Shown piece after piece: positions 1 through 8,995 of a stretch of 33,714 nucleotides of DNA. The notes beneath the pieces were generated by a model. It ran no database searches, was not told the origin of the DNA, and saw only the letters and a program-made list of their open reading frames with translations. Every line of letters starts with the position of its first letter. Position 1 is the first letter of the stretch. This DNA is from Streptococcus suis (GTDB taxonomy: Bacteria; Bacillota; Bacilli; Lactobacillales; Streptococcaceae), in the NCBI RefSeq assembly GCF_024509555.1, contig NZ_JAMWEL010000022.1, positions 1 through 33,714 of the forward strand. Direction: 5' to 3'. Made by a program: the position numbers and the translations under genes.

Positions 1-2
1 AA

Positions 3-1772
3 CCAGATGTGACGGACACAGATGATGACAACGACGGTATCCCAGATGAGCAAGACAATAATCCTAAGACAGCTAAGGAAACAACTGTAACAGCTGACGG
101 TTCAACAGTCGTTGCTGGTAAGGAAATCACTCCAATCCCAGTAACCGTTGATTCAGACGCTAAGAACCCAACAGTTGAAGTTACAGGCTTGCCAGAAGGT
201 CTAAGCTACAACCCAGCTACGAACCAAATCGAAGGAACACCAAGCGGTAAGGAATTGCCAGAAGGTCAAGATACAGTAGACGTTCCAGCAACCATCACTG
301 TAACCGACGGTTCAGGTAAACCAGTAACTAAGGACATCACAATCACTGTTCAACGTGACACTGATGGCGATGGTATCCCAGATGTGACAGACCCAGATGA
401 TGACAACGATGGTATTCCAGATGAGACTGATAAAGAACCTAAGACACCGAATACAGACTCTGCTGTAACCCCAGCAACTGTAGTTGAAGGTCAACCAGTT
501 GAAAATACTAAGGTTGTCACACCAGAATCACCAAATTCAGTGATTACACCATCAGAACCAGTTAACGGCGTATCAGTAGATAGCAACGGTAACTTGACAG
601 GTACACCAGACATTACAGATTGGAAAGACGACGAGGAAGCTCGTACAGTTAACATTCCAGTAACTGTAACAACAGACGGTGTTGAGAAAGTTGTTAATGT
701 TCCAGTCACTATCCAACGTGATACAGATGGCGATGGTCAACCAGATGTGACGGACACAGATGATGACAACGACGGTATCCCAGATGCTGATGAGAAGAAA
801 GACGGTACCGATCCTAAGAACCCAGATACAGACGGCGACGGCGTAACAGATGGTGACGAGAAGAAAGACGGTACCGATCCTAAGAACCCAGATACAGACG
901 GCGACGGCGTAACTGATGGTGACGAGAAGAAAGACGGTACCGATCCTAAGAACCCAGATACAGACGGCGACGGTGTAACTGATGGTGACGAGAAGAAAGA
1001 TGGTACCGATCCTAAGACCCCAGATACAGACGGTGACGGCGTAACAGATGGTGACGAGAAGAAAGACGGTACTGATCCTAAGACCCCAGATACAGACGGC
1101 GACGGCGTAACTGATGGTGACGAGAAGAAAGACGGTACTGATCCTAAGACCCCAGATACAGACGGCGACGGCGTAACTGATGGTGACGAGAAGAAAGATG
1201 GTACTGATCCTAAGACCCCAGATACAGACGGCGACGGTGTAACTGATGGTGACGAGAAGAAAGATGGTACAGATCCTAAGACCCCAGATACAGACGGCGA
1301 CGGCGTAACTGATGGTGACGAGAAGAAAGACGGTACTGATCCTAAGACCCCAGATACAGACGGTGACGGCGTAACTGATGGTGACGAGAAGAAAGATGGT
1401 ACCGATCCTAAGACCCCAGATACAGACGGCGACGGCGTAACTGATGGTGACGAGAAGAAAGACGGTACTGATCCTAAGACCCCAGATACAGACGGCGACG
1501 GTGTAACTGATGGTGACGAGAAGAAAGACGGTACCGATCCTAAGACCCCAGATACAGACGGCGACGGTGTAACAGACGGTCAAGAGAAGACTGACGGTAC
1601 AGATCCTAAAGTGAACAATACCAATGTTACTAACAGTTCAAAATCATCAAGAACTCAGTCACATTTGCCAAATACTGGTGAAGAGTCTTCATCAGTGGCA
1701 GGTGCAATTAGTGCAACAATGTTACTTGGTGCGTTTGCAATTACTGCGAAACGACGCCGTAAGGAAGATTAA
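3..1772 (+). CDS. LPxTG-anchored surface protein with Ig/Rib-like modules and acidic DxDxDG repeats (5' end outside window)
   Basis: The frame is already open at the window edge (codons for P-D-V-T-D-T-D), so the N-terminus and signal peptide lie upstream and only the C-terminal ~590 residues are seen. Two Ig/Rib-like modules (roughly nt 60-350 and 450-715) carry the G-x-P-x-G-L and I-x-G-T-P pattern of putative-Ig/Rib domains of Gram-positive adhesins. They are joined by acidic DTDGDGIPD linkers of the thrombospondin type-3, calcium-binding type. From 825 a 22-residue unit is repeated 12 times. The end is a classic sortase signal: LPNTG at 1665-1679, a hydrophobic stretch and an RRRKED tail. 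A terminator follows at once. The protein should be covalently wall-anchored, with the repeats probably acting as a Ca2+-stiffened stalk (inference). The ligand is unknown. The long minus-strand ORF inside the repeat is an antisense shadow. Confidence 0.9.
   Translation, partial: PDVTDTDDDNDGIPDEQDNNPKTAKETTVTADGSTVVAGKEITPIPVTVDSDAKNPTVEVTGLPEGLSYNPATNQIEGTPSGKELPEGQDTVDVPATITVTDGSGKPVTKDITITVQRDTDGDGIPDVTDPDDDNDGIPDETDKEPKTPNTDSAVTPATVVEGQPVENTKVVTPESPNSVITPSEPVNGVSVDSNGNLTGTPDITDWKDDEEARTVNIPVTVTTDGVEKVVNVPVTIQRDTDGDGQPDVTDTDDDNDGIPDADEKKDGTDPKNPDTDGDGVTDGDEKKDGTDPKNPDTDGDGVTDGDEKKDGTDPKNPDTDGDGVTDGDEKKDGTDPKTPDTDGDGVTDGDEKKDGTDPKTPDTDGDGVTDGDEKKDGTDPKTPDTDGDGVTDGDEKKDGTDPKTPDTDGDGVTDGDEKKDGTDPKTPDTDGDGVTDGDEKKDGTDPKTPDTDGDGVTDGDEKKDGTDPKTPDTDGDGVTDGDEKKDGTDPKTPDTDGDGVTDGDEKKDGTDPKTPDTDGDGVTDGQEKTDGTDPKVNNTNVTNSSKSSRTQSHLPNTGEESSSVAGAISATMLLGAFAITAKRRRKED
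825..1616 (+). repeat. 66-bp in-frame tandem repeat, 12 units (22 aa each)
   Basis: Eleven units of [20 protein letters not shown] plus NP or TP run without a gap from 825 to 1550, followed by a divergent last unit with GQEKT (1551-1616). The first three units end in NP and the rest in TP. Nucleotide differences between units are few and synonymous (ggc/ggt, acc/act), which points to recent expansion by slippage or unequal recombination. A degenerate half-unit ([12 protein letters not shown]) precedes the array. Confidence 0.95.
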
Positions 1773-1819
1773 TCAATTTTTTGGATATATATTCAGTGGA
1801 ATAATTCCATAAATAGATG

Positions 1820-1847
1820 AAAAGGAAAGGGCAACCTTTCCTTTTTT
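1820..1847 (+). terminator. Rho-independent terminator of the surface-protein gene
   Basis: Arms AAAGGAAAGG (1821-1830) and CCTTTCCTTT (1835-1844) enclose a GCAA tetraloop and run into a T-tract. It lies 48 bp after the stop codon and only 13 bp before the first IS copy. Confidence 0.9.
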
Positions 1848-1860
1848 GTCCCAATTTGTA

Positions 1861-2685
1861 AAATTAAGCTAGACAGAAAAAGCCATCTATGTTAGGTTCA
1901 GATAAACTACCACATTTTTCTGAAAGGAACTAACATAAATGACCTATACCCATGAACCACAAATGAACTCGTAATGATAGAGGCTTACTACAAAGAAGGT
2001 ATAAAAGTTACAGATATCATGATAGCTCTTGGAAGATTAAAGCAGACCGTCTATCATGTTATCAACTTTCTCAAAGATGGACATTCTGCCTATGACTATT
2101 ATGAACACTATAAAGCCAATAAGAAACGCTGTGGTCGGAGAAAAACAAGCCTTTCGCAGAGATTTACGGGAAAGAGCTGAACTCTATTCTGATTTTCATA
2201 CAGAGTTCGGACACCTAGAAGGAGATACCATTGTTGGCGAGAAACACAAAAGTGCGAGCATTACCTTAGTAGAACGACTTTCAAAAGCCATCATTACAAT
2301 GAAAACTAAGGGACGAAAAGCAAGTGATATTGAGGAAGCCATCAATCAATGGCTTTCACGAGTTCCCAGTCATCTCTTTAAGTCGATTACTTTTGATTGT
2401 GGGAAAGAATTTTCCAATTGGAAGTCGATTTCGAATGCACATGACATTGACATTTTCTTTGCCGATCTAGGTTGTCCCGGTCAACGAGGTCTCAATGAAC
2501 ACTCGAATGGTTTACTAAGACGAAACGGATTGCCTAAACAGATGGACTTTGCCGATATTTCTCAGCAGTTTTTATCAGTTATAGCTGATAAGAGGAATAA
2601 GATTCCTAGAAAATCTTTGAATTATCAAACACCCTACCAAGTTTTTCTGAGTTGCTTGAAAAAGTCTAGCTTAATTTGACAATTT
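1861..2685 (+). mobile_element. Decayed IS30-family element, copy 1
   Basis: An 825-bp unit is repeated without a visible difference 7135 bp further on (8996-9820). It has inverted ends: AAATTAAGCTAGAC at 1861-1874 matches the complement of 2664-2677. The right end probably runs to about 2685, because the next eight bases are also shared by both copies. The encoded protein has the IS30 DDE signature. The element is shorter than the usual ~1.05 kb because of an internal deletion. Exact ends are uncertain by a few bases, and no target-site duplication could be assigned with confidence. Confidence 0.85.
1939..2679 (+). pseudogene. IS30-family transposase, frameshifted and internally deleted
   Basis: The reading starts with ATG and MTYTH at 1939 but then hits stops. 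The frame one step away continues the family's N-terminus (TNELVMIEAYYKEG), so a 1-nt loss shortly after codon 5 is likely. This HTH part runs to about 2140. A second frame (2056-2679) carries the catalytic core: D in GHLEGDTIVG, D in TFDCGKEF and E in LNEHSNG are all present. Family proteins have some 70-90 extra residues between the two parts, which are missing here. The sequence at the join reads both as the end of KTSLS and as the start of KQAFR, so the deletion probably arose between short direct repeats. No full-length transposase can be made from this copy. Confidence 0.85.
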
Positions 2686-2809
2686 AGGTTGTATATGATC
2701 CTTTATTCTTCTGTTTAAATATAGAGGTAATGCCGCTGATCCTTAGGAGATTATTGAAATCTGCAATATGTTTATTATCACAATGTATGAATAAATAAAT
2801 CAAAAGATT

Positions 2810-2917
2810 TATACTCAATGAAAATCGAAAAGGTACCTAGGTCACGATGCCGAAGATAGATCCGTAATTCAACTTGGTAAGTTGACAACAGATAATTATG
2901 ATTTTCGAAGAGTATTA
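2810..2917. repeat. Small MITE-like streptococcal intergenic repeat
   Basis: The ends are imperfect inverted repeats: TATACTCAATGAAAATCG at 2810-2827 and GATTTTCGAAGAGTATTA at 2900-2917. These ends resemble a widespread ~100-bp intergenic repeat that I recall from pneumococcal and S. suis genomes (ends like ATACTCAATGAAAATC and GATTTTCGAAGAGTAT). An internal perfect hairpin, TCAACTT/AAGTTGA, sits at 2869-2885. No coding capacity is seen. The family assignment is from memory and needs a search. Confidence 0.6.
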
Positions 2918-2955
2918 ATGTATTTTGTTTGTACCAATACAAGAAATTTGAGAAT

Positions 2956-3000
2956 AAAAATAACCCCAACTTTAGATTTTTACTCTAAATGTTAGGGTTA
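2956..3000 (-). terminator. Likely terminator downstream of sspA (minus strand)
   Basis: Imperfect arms TAACCCCAACTTTAGA (2961-2976) and TCTAAATGTTAGGGTTA (2984-3000) form a stem. Read on the minus strand it is followed by TTTTTATTCTC, a T-rich tail. It lies about 245 nt beyond the sspA stop. Confidence 0.5.
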
Positions 3001-3011
3001 CATTCAAATTC

Positions 3012-3049
3012 TAAGAGGTTGTTCGAAAGAGGATAAGAACAACCTCTTA
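3012..3049. other. Perfect 13-bp inverted repeat in the sspA 3' region
   Basis: TAAGAGGTTGTTC (3012-3024) and GAACAACCTCTTA (3037-3049) are exact complements around a 12-nt loop. No strong T-tract follows on either strand. It may be an mRNA-stabilising 3' hairpin or part of the termination region of sspA. The rest of 2686-3244 is AT-rich and holds only the MITE-like repeat and the terminator-like hairpin. Confidence 0.6.
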
Positions 3050-3244
3050 AATAATGATATATCAAGTACATCTAGCTCATCAAAAAATCTTGAATTCACG
3101 TTTCTGAAAAGCTAGAAAATTAGAAGCAGCCTGCTTTTCGAGTTATTATTTAATCCTAGGACAGTCACTGGACTATACTACTACCTGAACTCCCGATTTC
3201 TAGTTTGAAAGTTAATGCATTTGACTATTATCAGTAAAGAATCT

Positions 3245-6200
3245 CTAGTCTATTTTGTTCTTTTTAAGCAAGTTAAAGCCTGTCAACACGAGCCCAAGTA
3301 GGCCAAGGAAGCTCATATAAATAGCAGATTCTTGTCCTGTATTTGGTAATTGAGCAGTAGATGAATCCTGCGATGAAGCTTCCACCGCTTTCTCAGTCAA
3401 AGATGATGAATTGCTTGATTCGATTTCTTGTGTAAGCGGAGGTTGATTTGTTGCCTTTAACTGAATAAGATTTGGTGTAGGAAGTGGGACTTTGAGTTTT
3501 GGAAGTTTGTTCACTATACCCTGAGGTTGTAATCCAGTACCTGAATTTGACACTTCCGTATGTTCAGGCGGTGTCTGCTCTTCTGTAGTTGGCTTCGTTG
3601 GTGTTTCTGACGGCTCTTTTGGCTCTTCTGTAGTAGCAGTCGCAACTCCGTCCAGAGCTTCCTGAGCTACTTTGAGAGCAGCCAAAGCTTGATCTACAGC
3701 TGCTTGACTAGCACTTGCATCTGCTAAAACTAGTTGAGCGGCCTCAAGGGCTTGGTCATAAGTTGCTTTTTGTACTTCAGAAGCATTGAGATATTTGGCA
3801 TCAGTTGTTTTTAAGACTGATGAAACAGCAACTAGATTGCGTAGGGAAACATAATCTGTCGCTTGACCATCAAGGGCAGCTTGGGCTGCTTTCAAACTTT
3901 CCACTGCTTGATTGACTACCGCTTGGCTGGCAGTAGCATCTGCCAAGACAATTTGTACCGCCTGAAGTGCTCGCTCATAGGCTTCCCGAGATGCTAGAGA
4001 ACCATTGATATAGTGGCTATCAGTAGTTTTGACAAGATCGGAAGCTGCGATCAGTTCTGCCAAATCTGTCCGATCTGTCGCTTGACCATCAAGGGCAGCT
4101 TGGGTTGCTTTCAAACTTTCCACTGCTTGATTGACTACCGCTTGGCTAGCAGTAGGATCTGCCAAGACAATTTGTGCCGCCTGAAGTGCTCGCTCATAGG
4201 CTTCCCGAGATGCTAGAGAACCATTGATATAGTGGCTATCAGTAGTTTTGACAAGATCGGAAGCTGTAATCAGTTCTGCCAACTCTGTCCGGTCTGTCGC
4301 TTGACCATCAAGGGCAGCTTGGGCTGCTTTCAAACTTTCCACTGCTTGATTGACTACCGCTTGGCTAGCAGTAACATCTGCCAAGACAATTTGTACTGCC
4401 TGAAGCGCTTGCTCATAGGCTTCCAGAGATGCTAGAGAACCATTGATATAGTGGCTATCAGTAGTTTTGACAAGATCTGAACCTGAAATCAGTTCTGCCA
4501 ACTCTGTCCGATCCGTCGCTTGACCATCAAGGGCAATTCGTGCTTGCTCTAAACTTACCATAGCTTGATTCACAGTTACCTGTGTGACATTTTCAGTTGC
4601 TAATACCAGTTGGGCTGCACGGAGCAAGGTATCGTAGGCTGCTTGTTTGGTTGCATCAGCATTATAATAGACCGATTCCTTACGTACTTCATCATAACGA
4701 TTCACTTCTGCAAGCAAGGCACTTGTGTCTGTTGGAAGACCATTGAGGGCATCTTTAGCTGCTTGAAGGCTAGCAAGTGCAGCATCAACTTCCGCCTGGC
4801 TATGTTTTGCAGCCACAATAGCTTCTGCACTAGCCAAGGCTATCTTATAAGCTTCTTGTTTGGCTACATCAGCATTGTAGTAAGCCACTGTCGCCTCAAT
4901 ACCTCGAAGGAAAGCAATATTGCTCAACAATTCTGTCTTGTTAATCAGGGTCAAGGTCTTGACATTTCGCTTATCATCGATGACAGAAACAGCCAAATCT
5001 TCTAAGAATTCATAACCTGCCGGAAGAGTTGCCGCAAGAGTGTAATCACCGACTGGGACAAATTTTCCATAATCAGTCGTTGAGTACTTAGCATTTGGAA
5101 GGACAATGATCTGACCATTTTCTGTTACCAAGGTGACTGTTGTACCTGCTGGGAGGGCTTTATCAACATCAACCAAGAGACTGGCCTTATCACGCAAGGT
5201 CACGTAGAAGTCCACAGTTGCTGTACTATTTTCCTCTGTAATTTCAACTGTCACACTGGTTTCTCCTGCTAGAGTTGACCATTCTGTATCGTAGAGGAAG
5301 AGATCAAATGTATAGGTACCAAAAGGCAATTTCAGAATGCTATCATTTTCTGCATAACGTGGTAATTCTGTTACAACCTTACCTGAAGCATCTTTGACAG
5401 AGTAAGTGTATAGGATTGAAGCTGGTGAATTGGTTGCTTGATCAAGGAGGTTGACTGTTACCAATCCAAGATCATTGCCAATACTAATTAAGTCTGCAAC
5501 TTTAGCAGAAACCAGGTTGCCTGCGTAGTCTTCAACTGTGTAATAGAAGTTAGCAATATCTGCTAAGTCTAGTGGCAGAGTGAAGGAGCCGTCTGCATTC
5601 TGTGCAACAAATACCTTATTATCTGTTACTACAACCTGACCATTCTCATCTAGGTCAATCGCCATGGTCAATCCTGCATCATTGGTTGCAAGGTAGAATA
5701 CTTGCTCTCTAAAAATGCCTGAAGGACCATTTTCAATCGCTTGACGTGGATCGAATACTTGACTTGTTTCATCGTAGGTAGCGGTTGTGATAACTGGAGC
5801 CTGACGGTCGATGACAACATCAAATACCATGGTTTGTACATCTGCACCTGGGACATCTGAATAGTAGGTGAGGACGTATTGATAGTTTCCATCTGCCAAA
5901 TCGTTGCCTTCTTGATCTGTACCTGCCCACTCTGTTGGATACACTACTGTTGACTTAGGATTCTTAGGATTTCCACTGAAGAAGTTCTTATCGCCATAAT
6001 TCGGTTCGCTAGTCCAAAGTGGTTTGGTACGCTCTGTATCATCAGCGGCGTAGACACTGGCTACAAGCTCTGAATAATTCCGCAAGAATACACCCTTGAA
6101 GGCAAGAGAATCTTGGTTGTTATCGCCGTTTGGTGACAGAGCTAAGTGAGGTTTTCCATTTTCATCCAATTCTAGTATAAAATTACCTGCTTCATTTTTA

Positions 6201-8764
6201 TAGGTACCCAAGGTTTTAATAGCAAGATCAGTACGTTTGTCCGTTGAATAAATCACTTCTGAACTGCTGGTTACAAGGCCTGTATAGTGGTGGCTGATAT
6301 CCACTGTCAATGGTTCCTCCGCAACTGGCTCAAAGTAGAAACCACCTTGACCATCCGCGATTAAGTTGTAGATAGGCTCTTCCACAACAGCAAGATTCTG
6401 AAAGGCTCCTCTGAAGCCAACATAAGGAATGCTGACAACATCAACACCGTCAACTGTATCTGTGAAACGAACAAATCCTTCTAAGTAGTAACCATTTGGC
6501 ATTTGCTCTGTCAGTTCTTGGGCAAAGGCAGTCGCATCTAGGGAAATCATCAGAGTGGTGGAGCTGTTTGCTTTAACGGTCACTGTCTGGCCTGCGGTTT
6601 CTTCCAAGAGACGTGGTGTTAAGCTAAAGTAGCCGTCTGCTACTGTATCTGTATTCAAATCAGTTACATAGCTAAAGGTCTTGTCTTGGTTAGTGATATT
6701 GTGCAAGGTCACTTCAAAACTGAAAGCATCAGCTACATTTCCAAGTGTAATGCTACTATAGCCGTCCGCACCTGTCAGGTAAACACCACTTGAAATAGCG
6801 GCTGCCGTATCAATGATACCTGCTCCCTGCTGTCTAGGCGATGTATAGGCTTGCGTATCTGTATTGTAGTGAGCTTTTGCTGTAGACATAAGCAAGTGTT
6901 TCACCAAAGCTTCAATTTCTTGCTGGCTCTTTTCTGGGTAAGTCTGCAAAAGGTATTGTTTCACCAAGACAGCTGCTCCTGCTACGTGAGGGGCTGCCAT
7001 ACTGGTTCCGTTCATACTACCATACTCATTGTCATTGATAGCAGCGTAAATAGATCCACCTGGTGCAGCAAGGTCTGGTTTCAATTCACCGTCAGCTGAT
7101 AGACCCCAACTTGAGAAGTCTGAAAGGACGCCTGCAGCAGGGTTTGGCTGTTTATCCGATTCATTGTTAAATTGAATTTGGTAGCTATTGGTTGCCAATG
7201 CTTCACCGAATTCATAAGGAATAAAAATAGATGGAATGGCAATGGCTGTATCATCAAGGGACATGCTGACATTTGCTTCACCTGGTCGGCTGTTATAAAT
7301 AACTACCCCAGCCGCTCCTGCGGCAGTCGCATTGGCAATCTTTTCAGAGAAGGTAATTGATCCACGTTTGATGAGGGCTAACTTACCTGTTAAATCTAGG
7401 TCTGTGAAATCCTCAACCTGTCCAAGTCCTGCAAATACATAGTCATAGGCCTTACCAATCTCAAACTTAACAGGGCTCTTTTCTGGGTTATTAAAGGAAC
7501 TCTTACCATAGTTCAAGTCTGCATTATTTTCAAGTCCAATAATATTGACGACTTGACTGCTAACAGTCGTGTTATTGTAGGAAGCAACAGAGATGGCATC
7601 ACGCGCAGTTGAAGGATTCCCTACCAGACCATAGTCTGGATTTTCAACTGTTGGATTAGAATGACCTGAACCGAAAGTACCGTCATTACCAGCCGCAATG
7701 ACAACTGTCACGCCAGCCTTACGAGCGGCTGCAATGGCTGCATCAACTGTAGAATCCATGTTAACAACAGATCCGTTGGCACCACCTAAGCTGAGGTTAA
7801 TGCTATCAGCTCCCAATTTTACAGCATCTTCAATTGCTTTCACATAAAGTGCTGGACCTGTGGTTGACTTGAGGTCAGAAAAGACACGCATGAACATCAC
7901 TTGGGCTTCTGGTGCCACACCGTAAATCAACTCACCACCATTTGGCACTGTAGGATTACCAGCTGCAATACTGGTTACGTGCATACCGTGTGAGCTTTTA
8001 TCCTCTTCTTTCAGAACAGTATTGACATCTACATAGTTGTATCCGAAAATGACCTTGTCACTGAACCATTCTCCATAGGTAATGCCTGCGGCAGTTTTAG
8101 CTGCTTCGAGCTGTTCTTGACTAGTATACTTTGCCTTACTGATGTCTGTTAGTTGCAAAACATCATGCTCAACATCCAAACCAGAATCGATAATAGCTAC
8201 AACAGTACCTTCTCCCTTATAGCCACTATCCCAAACTTTTGGAACGGTAATAATCGTATTACTATCAATGTTTTGTGGTGTTTCACTTGAAGAGGTTGCG
8301 ACTACGGTTACAACTGATTCTTCTGCCGGTTTCTCTGTCGAAGAGACTGCTTCCGTTACAGTGTCAGCTGAGTCAGTTGCAGTTGCTGCTTGTCCTGTAG
8401 CTGCAGTCTCATTTACTTCAACAATTTCAGTTGCCGCCGGGGTTTCCTCCACTTCAACAATTTCAGCTTTTTCAGCTGCAGTGGATGTCGCGACTTCACC
8501 GCTTGTTCCTTCTGCGATTGTTTCAGTAGCTAGTGTTTCTGTAGTTTCAACTACTACTTCAGCGGCCACTACTGTCGGAGTTTCTGCTGTGGTTTGGACA
8601 GTTGTGCTAGATTGAACAGTCGTTTCTGCTCCTACTGGGCTGGTTTGTCCTTGCTCAGCTGCATAAACAGTGCTTGGACCTCCCAACAAAAAAACTGCTC
8701 CCAAAAGAACGGACACAGCCCCTATTTTGTACTTGCGAAGTGAGAATCTTTCTTGCTTTTTCAT
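3245..8764 (-). CDS. sspA: SspA-type cell-wall subtilisin-like serine protease (C5a-peptidase family)
   Basis: A protein of 1839 residues. Residues 1-36 are a signal peptide with a YSIRK-like start (FSLRKYKIGAVSVLLG) and a likely cut after YAA, followed by a Thr/Val/Glu-rich pro-region. The S8 catalytic domain is interrupted by a protease-associated domain (about 420-500). The triad is D193 (IIDSG), H259 (SSHGMHV) and S588 (NGTSMAAPHVAG). An Fn3-like module (about 665-770), further beta-rich modules and six FIVAR-like helical repeats (about 1276-1706) follow. LPNTG at 1806-1810, a membrane stretch and KKNKID complete a sortase substrate. The start has a strong AGGAGGAG ribosome site. Family members in S. 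suis and other streptococci are surface proteases linked to virulence, chemokine or complement cleavage and casein degradation; the substrate here is not shown by the sequence. It is the only gene between the two IS copies. It could be SspA or a paralogue. Confidence 0.92.
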   Translation of the reverse strand: MKKQERFSLRKYKIGAVSVLLGAVFLLGGPSTVYAAEQGQTSPVGAETTVQSSTTVQTTAETPTVVAAEVVVETTETLATETIAEGTSGEVATSTAAEKAEIVEVEETPAATEIVEVNETAATGQAATATDSADTVTEAVSSTEKPAEESVVTVVATSSSETPQNIDSNTIITVPKVWDSGYKGEGTVVAIIDSGLDVEHDVLQLTDISKAKYTSQEQLEAAKTAAGITYGEWFSDKVIFGYNYVDVNTVLKEEDKSSHGMHVTSIAAGNPTVPNGGELIYGVAPEAQVMFMRVFSDLKSTTGPALYVKAIEDAVKLGADSINLSLGGANGSVVNMDSTVDAAIAAARKAGVTVVIAAGNDGTFGSGHSNPTVENPDYGLVGNPSTARDAISVASYNNTTVSSQVVNIIGLENNADLNYGKSSFNNPEKSPVKFEIGKAYDYVFAGLGQVEDFTDLDLTGKLALIKRGSITFSEKIANATAAGAAGVVIYNSRPGEANVSMSLDDTAIAIPSIFIPYEFGEALATNSYQIQFNNESDKQPNPAAGVLSDFSSWGLSADGELKPDLAAPGGSIYAAINDNEYGSMNGTSMAAPHVAGAAVLVKQYLLQTYPEKSQQEIEALVKHLLMSTAKAHYNTDTQAYTSPRQQGAGIIDTAAAISSGVYLTGADGYSSITLGNVADAFSFEVTLHNITNQDKTFSYVTDLNTDTVADGYFSLTPRLLEETAGQTVTVKANSSTTLMISLDATAFAQELTEQMPNGYYLEGFVRFTDTVDGVDVVSIPYVGFRGAFQNLAVVEEPIYNLIADGQGGFYFEPVAEEPLTVDISHHYTGLVTSSSEVIYSTDKRTDLAIKTLGTYKNEAGNFILELDENGKPHLALSPNGDNNQDSLAFKGVFLRNYSELVASVYAADDTERTKPLWTSEPNYGDKNFFSGNPKNPKSTVVYPTEWAGTDQEGNDLADGNYQYVLTYYSDVPGADVQTMVFDVVIDRQAPVITTATYDETSQVFDPRQAIENGPSGIFREQVFYLATNDAGLTMAIDLDENGQVVVTDNKVFVAQNADGSFTLPLDLADIANFYYTVEDYAGNLVSAKVADLISIGNDLGLVTVNLLDQATNSPASILYTYSVKDASGKVVTELPRYAENDSILKLPFGTYTFDLFLYDTEWSTLAGETSVTVEITEENSTATVDFYVTLRDKASLLVDVDKALPAGTTVTLVTENGQIIVLPNAKYSTTDYGKFVPVGDYTLAATLPAGYEFLEDLAVSVIDDKRNVKTLTLINKTELLSNIAFLRGIEATVAYYNADVAKQEAYKIALASAEAIVAAKHSQAEVDAALASLQAAKDALNGLPTDTSALLAEVNRYDEVRKESVYYNADATKQAAYDTLLRAAQLVLATENVTQVTVNQAMVSLEQARIALDGQATDRTELAELISGSDLVKTTDSHYINGSLASLEAYEQALQAVQIVLADVTASQAVVNQAVESLKAAQAALDGQATDRTELAELITASDLVKTTDSHYINGSLASREAYERALQAAQIVLADPTASQAVVNQAVESLKATQAALDGQATDRTDLAELIAASDLVKTTDSHYINGSLASREAYERALQAVQIVLADATASQAVVNQAVESLKAAQAALDGQATDYVSLRNLVAVSSVLKTTDAKYLNASEVQKATYDQALEAAQLVLADASASQAAVDQALAALKVAQEALDGVATATTEEPKEPSETPTKPTTEEQTPPEHTEVSNSGTGLQPQGIVNKLPKLKVPLPTPNLIQLKATNQPPLTQEIESSNSSSLTEKAVEASSQDSSTAQLPNTGQESAIYMSFLGLLGLVLTGFNLLKKNKID
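3864..4520 (-). repeat. Three near-identical 219-bp FIVAR repeats within sspA
   Basis: Units of 73 residues beginning DRTELAELI or DRTDLAELI and ending ALDGQAT recur at exact 219-bp spacing (residues about 1415-1633). They differ at a handful of positions. More divergent FIVAR-like units sit on both sides. The near identity suggests recent duplication and likely copy-number differences between strains. Confidence 0.85.
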
Positions 8765-8819
8765 TATAACTCCTCCTATATTTCTCCTTCATTATTGGAT
8801 AAACCAATATGTTTATTTA

Positions 8820-8859
8820 ATCATAAAATAAATGCTATTTCAAGTAAATTCTGAAAATT
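8820..8859 (-). promoter_or_regulatory. Putative sspA promoter overlapped by a CodY-like box
   Basis: On the minus strand, TTTACT (8843-8848) and TATGAT (8820-8825) are 17 bp apart, about 55 bp upstream of the sspA ATG. On the plus strand, TAAATTCTGAAAATT (8845-8859) matches the CodY consensus AATTTTCWGAAAATT at 12 of 15 positions and overlaps the -35 hexamer. Repression by CodY under nutrient excess is an inference. Confidence 0.45.
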
Positions 8860-8872
8860 CAATCATTGATTC

Positions 8873-8900
8873 AAACTATAACTATGTATAGTTATAGTTT
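8873..8900. promoter_or_regulatory. Perfect 12-bp inverted repeat upstream of sspA
   Basis: AAACTATAACTA (8873-8884) and TAGTTATAGTTT (8889-8900) are exact complements around TGTA. The repeat lies about 25 bp upstream of the proposed -35 box. It looks like a dimeric regulator site, although an RNA hairpin is possible. The remainder of 8765-8995 is AT-rich with no ORF. Confidence 0.55.
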
Positions 8901-8995
8901 ATAACGAATTTATCTGTTAATGAACTTCAAAAATGCATAAACGGAACAGACTGATTTCTTGGTATAGTCAAATTTATGTTCATGAGATTTAATTA

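Noticed and set aside
573..1583. 336-residue minus-strand ORF full of repeated hydrophobic units
   Set aside because: It is the exact antisense of the 66-bp coding repeat; repetition keeps the frame open. No start signals or codon use support it.
8268..8615. Plus-strand ORF opposite the sspA pro-region
   Set aside because: It is a low-complexity antisense shadow of the Thr/Val/Glu-rich segment.
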